From positions 1 to 10,426 of the forward strand of contig VIAD01000032.1 of the NCBI GenBank assembly GCA_006546595.1: DNA of 10,426 nucleotides, in the 5' to 3' direction. Positions 1 to 6,034 of this stretch are shown in pieces; positions within the stretch are counted from its first letter, which is position 1, and every line of letters begins with the position of its first letter. This DNA comes from Moraxellaceae bacterium AER2_44_116. Lineage in GTDB: Bacteria; Pseudomonadota; Gammaproteobacteria; Pseudomonadales; Moraxellaceae. Position numbers and translations under genes: made by a program. The notes beneath the pieces were generated by a model. It saw only the letters and a program-made list of their open reading frames with translations, had not been told where the DNA came from and did not search any database.

Positions 1-277
1 TTTTCTTTTTAGGAGCTTCGTCGGTAGAAGAAACGATTTTCTTTTTAGGAGCTTCGTCGGTAGAAGAAACGATTTTCTTTTTAGGAGCTTCATCAGTAGA
101 AGAAACGATTTTCTTTTTAGGAGCTTCATCGGTAGAAGAAGCGGTTTTCTTTTTGGGAGCTTCATCGGTAGAAGAAGCGGTTTTCTTTTTGGGAGTTTCG
201 TCGGTAGAAGAAACGGTTTTCTTTTTGGGAGTTTCATCGGAAGAAGAAACGGTTTTCTTTTGAGGAGCTTCGTCGGT
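1..277 (-). repeat. 36-bp tandem repeat array, in frame (12-aa units)
   Basis: Read on the minus strand, units lie at 277-242, 241-206, 205-170, 169-134, 133-98, 97-62 and 61-26, plus a cut unit from 25 to the edge. The peptides run TDEAPQKKTVSS, SDETPKKKTVSS, TDETPKKKTASS, TDEAPKKKTASS, then TDEAPKKKIVSS three times. The last three full units differ only at synonymous third positions, while the promoter-proximal ones carry amino-acid changes. This suggests recent copying at the distal end. The array continues past the window. Confidence 0.95.
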
Positions 278-475
278 AGATGTGGTTGGCTTTACTTTTA
301 TCGCTTCTACGGGGGGCGTTGTCAGTTTGGGTTTTACTATTTCTTCGCTAGGCTTCGTTAGCACAGGCTTTTCTATTTTCGATGAAACTTCATCCACCGT
401 CAAAGGAGAGTCTTCCTCGCGGGCAAAGGCAGCGGAGGCAAGGAGGAGACTAACAGTTAATAATCCAATTCTCAT
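1..475 (-). CDS. Exported lysine-rich 12-residue-repeat protein (partial, C-terminus beyond window)
   Basis: I do not recognise this gene. The frame is open from an ATG at 475 down to the left edge, giving 158 codons with no stop. Residues 1-18 form a clear signal peptide (MRIG, then a Leu-rich core, then ASAAFA), so the product should be exported. Residues about 19-66 are a Glu/Lys/Pro/Thr-rich linker. From residue 67 there are seven full copies and one cut copy of a 12-residue unit, typically TDEAPKKKIVSS, which predicts a disordered, mixed-charge tail. The ATG overlaps the TGA of yciI as ATGA, so translation is probably coupled to yciI and the gene belongs to the yciB-yciI transcription unit. 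The KKK-rich repeats superficially recall histone-H1-like AlgP tails, but the signal peptide and the acidic residues in each unit argue against a nucleoid role. Total length and any C-terminal domain are unknown. I am confident it is coding and have no function to offer. Confidence 0.85.
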   Translation of the reverse strand, partial: MRIGLLTVSLLLASAAFAREEDSPLTVDEVSSKIEKPVLTKPSEEIVKPKLTTPPVEAIKVKPTTSTDEAPQKKTVSSSDETPKKKTVSSTDETPKKKTASSTDEAPKKKTASSTDEAPKKKIVSSTDEAPKKKIVSSTDEAPKKKIVSSTDEAPKKK

Positions 476-771
476 GGTAACACTTTCTTAAAAGGTTTAA
501 CGGTAACATGGTGATAGACACCCGCAGCAATATAGGGATCGTCCGCTGCCCACACTTGAGCGGCAGAAAGATTGGCAAATTCAGCAATAATTAAACTGCC
601 CGTAAAACCCGCTTCAGCAGGGTTTTCGCTATCAATCGCAGGATGAGGCCCCGCAACTAATAATCGACCTTCGGCTTGTAAAGCCTGCAAACGGGCAAGG
701 TGAGCAGGGCGAGCTTCTAAACGTTTTGCTAAGGAGTTCGGCATATCTTCGGCAATAATGGCATACCACAT
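472..771 (-). CDS. yciI: YciI-like protein (YCII domain)
   Basis: A 99-residue protein that is a single YCII domain from end to end, the usual length for the family. It is a small cytoplasmic alpha/beta fold related to ferredoxin-like dimers. The family hallmarks are visible: the MWYAI first strand, H24 in RPAHLARL (the conserved histidine of the putative active site), the AGP turn at 40-42, the FTGSLIIAEF strand (56-65) and the ADDPY box (76-80). The biochemical function of stand-alone YciI proteins is not settled; the domain is related to chlorinating and muconolactone-type enzymes, and a catalytic role is only inferred. A modest AAGAG Shine-Dalgarno lies about 10 bases before the ATG. It follows yciB after 29 bases and overlaps the repeat-protein gene by four bases, so the three are probably co-transcribed. 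Confidence 0.93.
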   Translation of the reverse strand: MWYAIIAEDMPNSLAKRLEARPAHLARLQALQAEGRLLVAGPHPAIDSENPAEAGFTGSLIIAEFANLSAAQVWAADDPYIAAGVYHHVTVKPFKKVLP

Positions 772-800
772 AGTATTGTGCTCTTGTTAAAGTGGAGAGG

Positions 801-1337
801 TTATTTAATCTCTTCTTGTTTAATATAGCGTGACAAAATAATCATTTGGCCAATAATAAAGGTCAACGTCATACCCAAACTGCCAAACACTTTAAAATCA
901 ACCCAGTATTTAGGAAAGTGAAACGCAACATAGGCATTAGACGCGCCAGCAAAGATAAAAAAGATAATCCAAGCCCAATTCAGTTTGCGCCAAACATTGG
1001 CAGGCATATCAAAGGCTTTAGCCATCATGCGTTGGACTAAGGGTTGCTCTCCAATATACATGCTCCCTAAAAAAGCCGCCGCAAAAATCCAGTTAATCAC
1101 GGGGGCTTTCCATTTGAGGTAAGTTTCATCATGTAGTAATAAAGTGACGCTACCAAATAAGATGGTTGCGACAAGTGTGACTTTTTGGCTGTTTTCTAAA
1201 TGACGGTCTTTTAACCATATTGCGCCATAAACCAACACTGAACTGCCAATTAATACGGCGGTGGCAGGGAAAATACCAAGCGTCTTAAACGTGGCAAAAA
1301 ACAAAAAGAGAGGAATAAAATCAAGCCATTGTTTCAT
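801..1337 (-). CDS. yciB: Inner membrane protein YciB (intracellular septation protein A family)
   Basis: A 178-residue polytopic inner-membrane protein of the YciB/IspA family, the usual family length. The start MKQWLDFIPLFLFFATFK is the canonical N-terminus. The conserved core LLLHDETYLKWKAPVINW lies at about 67-84, and GASNAYVAFHF followed by WVDFKVFG at about 131-152. Hydrophobic stretches near 5-20, 24-42, 54-68, 80-94, 119-137 and 150-170 fit five or so membrane spans. The family is linked to cell-envelope and septum synthesis and interacts with elongation and division machinery in E. coli; the mechanism is unclear. It is the first gene of the leftward yciB-yciI-repeat-protein unit and is divergent from the PHP nuclease gene, with 67 bases between the two chosen starts. 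No good Shine-Dalgarno precedes this ATG, but the N-terminal conservation fixes the start. Confidence 0.95.
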   Translation of the reverse strand: MKQWLDFIPLFLFFATFKTLGIFPATAVLIGSSVLVYGAIWLKDRHLENSQKVTLVATILFGSVTLLLHDETYLKWKAPVINWIFAAAFLGSMYIGEQPLVQRMMAKAFDMPANVWRKLNWAWIIFFIFAGASNAYVAFHFPKYWVDFKVFGSLGMTLTFIIGQMIILSRYIKQEEIK

Positions 1338-1404
1338 GGGAAAGGATACTTGTCAGCTGTAATTTGATAGAGTGGCAATATTAAACAGCTTTAGATGTCC
1401 TGTC

Positions 1405-2253
1405 ATGCCTTCTGTAGATTTACATTGCCATAGTTTGTATTCCGATGGTAGCCAAACCCCAACACAATTGGTTGAGCAAGCCGCTGCCGCAGGCGTAACG
1501 ATGTTGGCTTTAACCGACCACGATAGTACGCATGGCCTAGCAGAAGCCCGATTAGCGGCAGAAACAGTGGGTATTCGCTTAATTAATGGCGTTGAAATTT
1601 CGGCGATGTGGCAAAAGCAGCTCATTCATATCATTGCCTTAAATATTGACCCCGAAACGCCTCTCCTAAAATCAGGCTTACAAGAGCAACAATTGGCGAG
1701 AGCAAAACGAGGACGAATGATTGCCGAGAAGCTAGAATATTTAGGCATCGAACATTGTTGGCAAGGGGTATTAGCCTTAGTCGATCATGATGAAAATCGC
1801 GTAGGCCGTGCCCATTTTGCCCAATACTTAGTGAATATTGGCAAGGTTAAGCAGTTGCAACAGGCATTTGATAAGTATTTGGGCAATGGTAAGCCAGCCG
1901 CAGTGCCGATGCCGTGGACAGACATGACAACGGCTATTTCATGGATTAAAGCCGCAGGAGGTGTAGCGGTATTAGCACATCCCGCACGTTATGGCTTATC
2001 CCAAACCAAACTACGTTTGTTGTTGGCCGATTTTCAACAAGTGGGTGGTGATGCAATGGAGGTCAGTACCGCTAACGAAAAACCCAATATTATTTTAAAC
2101 TTGGCTGCGTTAGCACAGCGTTTTGGTTTATATGCCTCACAGGGCAGTGATTATCATGGTATTAATATGCCGTGGTTAAAACTGGGTAAATTTTCTGAAT
2201 TACCCGTGGGTTGTAAACCTATTTGGGAAACATTTGAGGAAATAATAACATGA
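1405..2253 (+). CDS. rnm: PHP-domain 5'-3' exoribonuclease, RNase AM type (YciV)
   Basis: A 282-residue PHP-family metallohydrolase. All the metal ligands expected for a trinuclear PHP site are visible: H7 and H9 in DLHCH, D14 in YSDG, H39 in TDHD, E64 in GVEIS, H75, H137 in GRAHF, H192 in LAHPARY, and D249/H251 in GSDYHG. The closest family I recognise is E. coli YciV (Rnm, RNase AM), which trims the 5' ends of rRNAs as a 5'-to-3' exoribonuclease and hydrolyses 3',5'-nucleotide bisphosphates such as pAp. Context supports this, because yciV-yciO-trpS is a common arrangement. I chose the ATG at 1405 because relatives begin a few residues before the first HxH. An in-frame GTG at 1372 would add 11 residues unlike the family, and neither start has a strong Shine-Dalgarno. 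The stop overlaps yciO as ATGA. Confidence 0.92.
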   Translation: MPSVDLHCHSLYSDGSQTPTQLVEQAAAAGVTMLALTDHDSTHGLAEARLAAETVGIRLINGVEISAMWQKQLIHIIALNIDPETPLLKSGLQEQQLARAKRGRMIAEKLEYLGIEHCWQGVLALVDHDENRVGRAHFAQYLVNIGKVKQLQQAFDKYLGNGKPAAVPMPWTDMTTAISWIKAAGGVAVLAHPARYGLSQTKLRLLLADFQQVGGDAMEVSTANEKPNIILNLAALAQRFGLYASQGSDYHGINMPWLKLGKFSELPVGCKPIWETFEEIIT

Positions 2254-2873
2254 CACAATATTTTCATATTCATCCTGAAAATCCGCAGCCACGTTTAATT
2301 AAACAAGCGGTAAACATTATTCGTCAGGGTGGTGTAATCGCTTATCCAACGGATTCAGCCTATGCATTGGGTTGTCATTTAGGCGATAAAGATGCACTGG
2401 CTAAAATTATTCGTATTCGCCAACTCGATGATAAACATCATTTTACCTTACTATGTCGAGACTTATCCGAAATTGCGACTTATGCCAAAGTTGATAATGC
2501 CACTTACCGTTTATTAAAAGCCCATACGCCGGGTGCATACACGTTTATTCTTACTGGCAGTAGTGAAGTGCCACGCCGACTGATGCACCCTAAACGCAAA
2601 ACGATTGGTTTGCGCGTACCCGATCATGCGATTTGTCAGGCATTATTAGCAGAGTTAAATGAGCCATTATTAACGGCAACATTACAATTACCCGATGAGT
2701 CAGAGCCTTTATTTGATCCAGACGATATTTTGGAGCGTTTGGGTAAACAATTAGATTTAGTTATTAATGGCGGATTTGGTACGTTAATACCAACAACAGT
2801 GATAGATTTAAGTCAGGAAACAGGCGCGCAAGTCATAAGAGAAGGGGCTGGAGATTCGACTGCATTCAAATAA
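2250..2873 (+). CDS. yciO: YciO, Sua5/YciO/YrdC (TsaC-like) family protein
   Basis: A 207-residue single-domain protein of the YrdC-like fold, close throughout to enteric YciO: FHIHPENPQPRLI start, GGVIAYPTDSAYALGC nucleotide-site segment, RIRQLDDKHHFTLLCRDLSE, KRKTIGLRVP, and a PTTVIDLS then REGAGD ending. The family includes TsaC/Sua5, which makes threonylcarbamoyl-AMP for tRNA t6A37. YciO is a paralogue that cannot be assumed to be the main cellular TsaC. Here the usual TsaC K-x-R segment reads R-I-R, as in YciO. It should be cytoplasmic and may bind ATP and RNA. Translation is probably coupled to the PHP nuclease through the 4-base ATGA overlap. A weak hairpin with a T run follows at 2932-2956. 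Confidence 0.93.
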   Translation: MTQYFHIHPENPQPRLIKQAVNIIRQGGVIAYPTDSAYALGCHLGDKDALAKIIRIRQLDDKHHFTLLCRDLSEIATYAKVDNATYRLLKAHTPGAYTFILTGSSEVPRRLMHPKRKTIGLRVPDHAICQALLAELNEPLLTATLQLPDESEPLFDPDDILERLGKQLDLVINGGFGTLIPTTVIDLSQETGAQVIREGAGDSTAFK

Positions 2874-2931
2874 TACAACTGTATATTTAATTGAATAGCA
2901 TACACACGCAATTTTTCTAAAGTATTTGACT

Positions 2932-2956
2932 GTGGAATGGGGAAATTCACCTTTTT
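2932..2956 (+). terminator. Weak candidate terminator after yciO
   Basis: GTG(G)AAT at 2932-2938 pairs with ATTCAC at 2945-2950, with one bulged G and a GGGGAA loop. Five Ts follow at 2952-2956. The stem is short and partly A-T, so termination would be weak. It lies 58 bases past the yciO stop. Confidence 0.35.
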
Positions 2957-2969
2957 AGAGTCATTATTC

Positions 2970-3008
2970 TTGAATTAATTTGCATTCATTATATTGTTAC
3001 GATAGTAT
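2970..3008 (+). promoter_or_regulatory. Candidate sigma70 promoter inside the yciO-trpS gap
   Basis: TTGAAT at 2970-2975 and TATTGT at 2992-2997 are separated by 16 bases. An alternative pair, TTGCAT at 2980-2985 and TAGTAT at 3003-3008, is separated by 17. Both are imperfect matches. The region is A/T-rich, so chance matches are likely. If real, transcripts would start at about 3003-3015 and end at the 3101-3127 terminator. Confidence 0.3.
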
Positions 3009-3127
3009 TAAAAAGTGGTGTAGCCTTTGGGATTAAGGTTATCCTGTGATACTTTCTAAGTGTCAATTCTCCGTGTTTATGGTAGTTTTTGTTGTATTTG
3101 GGCGAACCCGACGGGTTCGCCTTTTTT
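3005..3127 (+). ncRNA. Possible short orphan transcript (sRNA candidate)
   Basis: This stretch of roughly 120 bases lies between candidate promoter elements and a strong Rho-independent terminator, with no reading frame that looks real. A small internal hairpin, GGAT-taaggtt-ATCC, is visible near 3029-3043. I do not recognise it as any named RNA family, and it shows no Trp codon cluster of the kind expected in a trp attenuator. It could equally be the long 3' untranslated end of the yciO message. Confidence 0.25.
3101..3127 (+). terminator. Strong intrinsic terminator upstream of trpS
   Basis: GGCGAACCC at 3101-3109 pairs perfectly with GGGTTCGCC at 3113-3121 around a GAC loop, and six Ts follow at 3122-3127. 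This is a 9-bp GC-rich stem plus U-tract. It ends transcription coming from the yciO side, so trpS needs its own promoter. Confidence 0.88.
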
Positions 3128-3190
3128 ATTTGTTTCTTATCTTTGCGAAAAAAGACCAAATCCCATCGCGTGAATGCGCGAGTCTCGTTA

Positions 3191-3196
3191 TATAAT
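3191..3196 (+). promoter_or_regulatory. -10 box of the likely trpS promoter
   Basis: A consensus TATAAT lies 35 bases before the GTG start of trpS and just after the terminator at 3101-3127. No good -35 sits at 16-18 bases upstream (3167-3174 reads CGCGTGAA), so this promoter may be weak or activator-dependent. The expected transcript start near 3203 gives a leader of about 29 bases. Confidence 0.55.
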
Positions 3197-3220
3197 CACC
3201 ACACTATTTTCAAAGTTTAT

Positions 3221-3224
3221 GGAG
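3221..3224 (+). promoter_or_regulatory. Ribosome binding site deciding the trpS GTG start
   Basis: GGAG lies 7 bases before a GTG at 3232. The next in-frame ATG encodes the Met in the catalytic-domain segment GMRPTGQLHLGH, too late to be the start, so GTG is the initiator. Confidence 0.75.
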
Positions 3225-3231
3225 TTGCTAG

Positions 3232-4446
3232 GTGAGTGTTGCCGCCGCATCAAATCGCGTGCTATCAGGTATGCGCCCGACAGGTCAGTTACATTTGGGG
3301 CATTATCATGGAGTGCTTAAAAATTGGGCGAAATTGCAGTATGAGCATGACTGCTACTTTTTTGTCGCCGATTGGCACGCATTAACCACGGCTTACGAAG
3401 ACCCTCGCATTATTCAACAAAGCGTTTTTGCGATGGTGGTTGATTGGTTGGCAGCAGGTGTTAACCCCAAAACGGCCACCATTTTTGTGCAGTCGCAAAT
3501 GCCACAACATGCAGAGTTGCATTTGTTATTGTCGATGATGACACCTTTAACATGGTTAGAGCGCGTACCAACCTACAAAGATCAACAAGAAAAACTCAAA
3601 GAAAAAGATTTAGCAACCTATGGCTTTTTGGGTTATCCCTTATTACAAAGTGCCGATATTTTATTATATCGTGCGGGTTTAGTGCCTGTCGGGGCTGACC
3701 AAGTCGCGCATATTGAACTCACGCGGGAAGTGGCGCGTCGTTTTAATCATTTGTATGGTCGTGAAGTCGGTTTTGAAGAGCTGGTTGAAGCCGCTATTCA
3801 TAAAATGGGCAAAAAAGCCAGCAAGATTTATGTGGACTTGCGCAAAAAATATCAACAAACGGGTGATGACGAGGCTTTAGCAACAGCGCAAGCCTTAGTG
3901 CAAAGTCAGCAAAATATCACATTGGGCGATAAAGAGCGTTTACTGGGGTCTTTAGAAGGTGGCGGTAAAATTATTCTGCCTGAACCACAGCCGTTATTAA
4001 CACCTGCATCAAAAATGCCCGGTTTAGATGGCCAAAAAATGTCTAAGTCGTATGGCAATACGATTTCTTTACGTGAAGCGCCTGATAGCGTTGACCAAAA
4101 AATTCGCCGTATGCCAACCGATCCCGCACGTATTCGTCGTACCGATGCAGGTAATCCCGATGTTTGTCCTGTTTGGCAGTTACACGAGATTTATTCGGAT
4201 GACAACACCAAACAATGGGTACAGCAAGGATGTCGTTCGGCAGGTATTGGTTGTTTAGAGTGTAAAAAACCGATTATTGATGCCGTCAATGCCGAGTTAG
4301 AACCGATGCGTATTCGTGCCCGTGAATATGAAGAGCAGCCAGAGTTGATTTATAGCTTACTGGCTGAGGGGGCAGAAAAGGCGGCTGACATTGCCAACGA
4401 CACTCTAAAAGATGTTCGTACAGCAATGGGTTTGAATTATCGGTAG
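3232..4446 (+). CDS. trpS: Tryptophanyl-tRNA synthetase, long form with Cys cluster
   Basis: A 404-residue class Ic aminoacyl-tRNA synthetase that charges tRNA-Trp with tryptophan using ATP. Signature motifs are present: RPTGQLHLGH (HIGH-type, H21-H24), GADQ (154-157) and KMSKS (269-273). It is about 70 residues longer than the E. coli enzyme. The extra material is mainly a charged insertion at about residues 180-245, between the catalytic segment RRFNHLYG and the region leading to KMSKS; this fits a longer TrpRS subtype I recall from other proteobacteria. The C-terminal part carries C312-x21-C334-x6-C341-x2-C344, very like the motif binding a [4Fe-4S] cluster in Thermotoga TrpRS, so an iron-sulfur site is plausible but inferred. 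It starts with GTG after a GGAG site. scpA follows after 6 bases, suggesting a trpS-scpA-scpB operon. Confidence 0.96.
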   Translation: MSVAAASNRVLSGMRPTGQLHLGHYHGVLKNWAKLQYEHDCYFFVADWHALTTAYEDPRIIQQSVFAMVVDWLAAGVNPKTATIFVQSQMPQHAELHLLLSMMTPLTWLERVPTYKDQQEKLKEKDLATYGFLGYPLLQSADILLYRAGLVPVGADQVAHIELTREVARRFNHLYGREVGFEELVEAAIHKMGKKASKIYVDLRKKYQQTGDDEALATAQALVQSQQNITLGDKERLLGSLEGGGKIILPEPQPLLTPASKMPGLDGQKMSKSYGNTISLREAPDSVDQKIRRMPTDPARIRRTDAGNPDVCPVWQLHEIYSDDNTKQWVQQGCRSAGIGCLECKKPIIDAVNAELEPMRIRAREYEEQPELIYSLLAEGAEKAADIANDTLKDVRTAMGLNYR

Positions 4447-4452
4447 TTTAGT

Positions 4453-5289
4453 ATGTCAGTATCCGTCATTCCTGAAAGTGTTTTGCCTATTGATGCCGTT
4501 AATGACGAAAACTTTGCGCGGGTCTATGGCGAGATACTGACAAAACTGCCCGAGGATTTATATATTCCTCCCGATGCACTCGCGGTGTTTTTAGACGATT
4601 TTGAAGGGCCATTAGATTTATTGTTATATCTGATTCGCAAACAAAATCTGGATATTTTGAACATTCCTGTCGCTGAAATTACCCGTCAATACATCACTTA
4701 TATTGAACTGATGCAGGTGCTAAATATTGACTTGGCGGCTGAATATTTATTAATGGCAGCGTTATTGGCAGAGATTAAGTCTCGTTTATTGTTGCCCAAA
4801 CCTGCGGTGCCAAGTGATGAAGAGGAAGATCCACGCGCCGAGTTAATTCGGCGTTTGCAAGAGTACGAACGCTTCAAAAAAGCAGCAGAAGATATTGCGG
4901 AACTTCCGCAAGAAGGCCGTGATGTGTTTGAAGCACATGCCGAGCCTCCGGTTCGAGATTTATTGCCAAGTCAGCCCTTTTTTGGTGATTTCGCGCTGTT
5001 ATTAGATGCGATGCGTGATGTGATGAAACGGACAGCCTTACAGCAGAGCCATGTGATTGGCCGTGAAGGATTAAGTTTGGAGCAGCGTTTGCAAGAAATT
5101 ATTGTGCGTTTGCGTTTTGGGGAAACCATCATTTTTCATGATTTATTTCCTGCCAGTGAAGGGCGTTTAGGGGTGGTGGTCACGTTTATGGCCATCCTAG
5201 AATTGTTAAAACAAAAGATGATTGAGTTATTGCAAGACAGTTTTTTTGCACCGATTTATGTGCGCCAGTATCTTGAGGTTGCCGAATGA
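4453..5289 (+). CDS. scpA: Condensin kleisin subunit ScpA
   Basis: A 278-residue kleisin that bridges the SMC ATPase heads and binds an ScpB dimer in the chromosome-condensing SMC-ScpAB complex. The N-terminal SMC-neck-binding helix region is unmistakable: FEGPLDLLLYLIRKQ (50-64), LNIPVAEITRQYI (69-81) and LAAEYLLMAALLAEIKSRLLLP (94-115). A Glu/Asp-rich linker follows at 122-130, then a middle region that would bind ScpB, and a C-terminal winged helix (about 205-275, including VTFMAILELLKQK). About 49 residues precede the FEGPLDLLL motif, a longer lead than in Gram-positive ScpA. The ATG lies 6 bases after the trpS stop with no strong Shine-Dalgarno, so initiation may depend on coupling. It overlaps scpB as ATGA. 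The smc gene is not in the window. Confidence 0.95.
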   Translation: MSVSVIPESVLPIDAVNDENFARVYGEILTKLPEDLYIPPDALAVFLDDFEGPLDLLLYLIRKQNLDILNIPVAEITRQYITYIELMQVLNIDLAAEYLLMAALLAEIKSRLLLPKPAVPSDEEEDPRAELIRRLQEYERFKKAAEDIAELPQEGRDVFEAHAEPPVRDLLPSQPFFGDFALLLDAMRDVMKRTALQQSHVIGREGLSLEQRLQEIIVRLRFGETIIFHDLFPASEGRLGVVVTFMAILELLKQKMIELLQDSFFAPIYVRQYLEVAE

Positions 5290-5870
5290 AGCTGAGTCGG
5301 CAATTAGTCAAGAATATTATTGAAGGGGCGGTTTTTGCCAGCCCAATGCCGTTAGGACTCGAAGAAATCGCTGTTTTGTTCGATGATGACGAAAAACTCA
5401 GCCGTAAAGAGCTACAAAGTCTGATTAAAGAGTTACAAACAGAGTATGCTTTACGCGCATTAGAGTTAGTGGAAGTGGCCTCGGGATATCGTTTTCAGGT
5501 GCGTGCTCAATTTAGTCCGTGGATATCAAAAATGTGGCCAGAAAAGCCGCCACGTTTATCGCGCGCACTACTAGAAACCTTGGCGATTATTGCCTATCGT
5601 CAACCCGTCACACGTGCCGAAATCGAAGCGATTCGTGGTGTGGTGGTGAGTACGCAAATTATTAAAGCGTTGTTTGACCGCGATTGGATTGTTGTCGTTG
5701 GTCATCGTGAAGTGCCCGGTCGTCCCGCATTATTAGCAACAACACGATTATTTTTAGATTCTTTTAGCTTAAAGAGTTTGTCAGAATTGCCGCCTTTAGC
5801 GGCGATACGTGATTTAGAAAGTATTTCACGAGAAATGGAAAATACAACCGTAGAACAACAAAAAATATAG
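5286..5870 (+). CDS. scpB: Condensin subunit ScpB
   Basis: A 194-residue partner of ScpA, made of two winged-helix domains (about 5-80 and 90-160). The family core RLSRALLETLAIIAYRQPVT with AEIEAIRGV runs from 90 to 119, followed by DRDWI (131-135), GHREVPGRPALLATT (139-153) and FLDSFSLKSLSELP (156-169), all typical ScpB. It dimerises and binds the middle of ScpA to close the SMC ring. Its ATG lies inside the scpA stop (ATGA), so the two are very likely made in a coupled ratio. The polar C-terminal tail (about 180-194) is not conserved. A non-coding, structured 164-base spacer separates it from rluB. Confidence 0.95.
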   Translation: MKLSRQLVKNIIEGAVFASPMPLGLEEIAVLFDDDEKLSRKELQSLIKELQTEYALRALELVEVASGYRFQVRAQFSPWISKMWPEKPPRLSRALLETLAIIAYRQPVTRAEIEAIRGVVVSTQIIKALFDRDWIVVVGHREVPGRPALLATTRLFLDSFSLKSLSELPPLAAIRDLESISREMENTTVEQQKI

Positions 5871-6034
5871 GACAGCACATAGTTAGAACTGACACATTTC
5901 GTTGCAATAAGCGATGACCGCGTCAGTCCTAAAAATGTGTAAATCCTACAGAGCTACGGTCAGAGGGTAAGTATCGGATTGAAAAGTCCGATGAAAGTTA
6001 ATACTGTTGGTTAAATAGTGAGAAGCCAGAAGCC
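5871..6034 (+). other. Structured spacer before rluB (possible cis-acting RNA)
   Basis: There is no reading frame of interest, but several complementary segments. ACTGAC (5888-5893) can pair with GTCAGT (5922-5927). ACACATTT (5892-5899) can pair with AAATGTGT (5933-5940). The order is interlocked, so the pairings form either a pseudoknot or mutually exclusive helices. Downstream, ATCGGA (5973-5978) pairs with TCCGAT (5987-5992) around TTGAAAAG, and AGTA/TACT can extend this on the outside. A weak promoter pair (TTGAAA 5979-5984, 17 bases, TACTGT 6002-6007) overlaps that hairpin. It matches no RNA family I recognise. Confidence 0.4.

Larger units (their letters stand above)
2874..3231 (+). other. 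358-base gap between yciO and trpS
   Basis: I find no convincing protein gene here. From left to right it holds a weak hairpin with five Ts downstream of yciO, two overlapping sigma70-like promoter candidates around 2970-3008, about 95 bases with no recognised content, a strong intrinsic terminator at 3101-3127, and the trpS promoter region ending in a TATAAT at 3191-3196. A reading frame from an ATG near 3079 runs through the terminator without a ribosome site and is dismissed. Confidence 0.8.

Noticed and set aside
1..277. The 36-bp periodic array as a CRISPR
   Set aside because: The repeats are directly adjacent with no unique spacers, and they stay in frame as coding units.
282..491. 69-codon plus-strand reading frame over the repeat protein's N-terminus
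   Set aside because: It lies antisense to the signal peptide and linker of the repeat protein, has no family features, and ends inside yciI. The minus-strand frame has a signal peptide, a repeat structure and an ATGA overlap.
846..1040. 64-codon plus-strand frame antisense to yciB
   Set aside because: yciB matches its family from end to end on the other strand; this frame has no recognisable features.
1353..1625. 90-codon minus-strand frame antisense to the PHP nuclease
   Set aside because: The plus strand carries the essential PHP metal ligands in this stretch, and the Cys/Ser-rich antisense product is a shadow.
3079..3192. Short ATG frame running through the trpS upstream terminator
   Set aside because: There is no ribosome binding site, no Trp codons for an attenuator leader, and it reads through a strong terminator stem.
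4028..4258. 76-codon frame within trpS
   Set aside because: It overlaps KMSKS and the Cys cluster of trpS in another frame and shows no domain.
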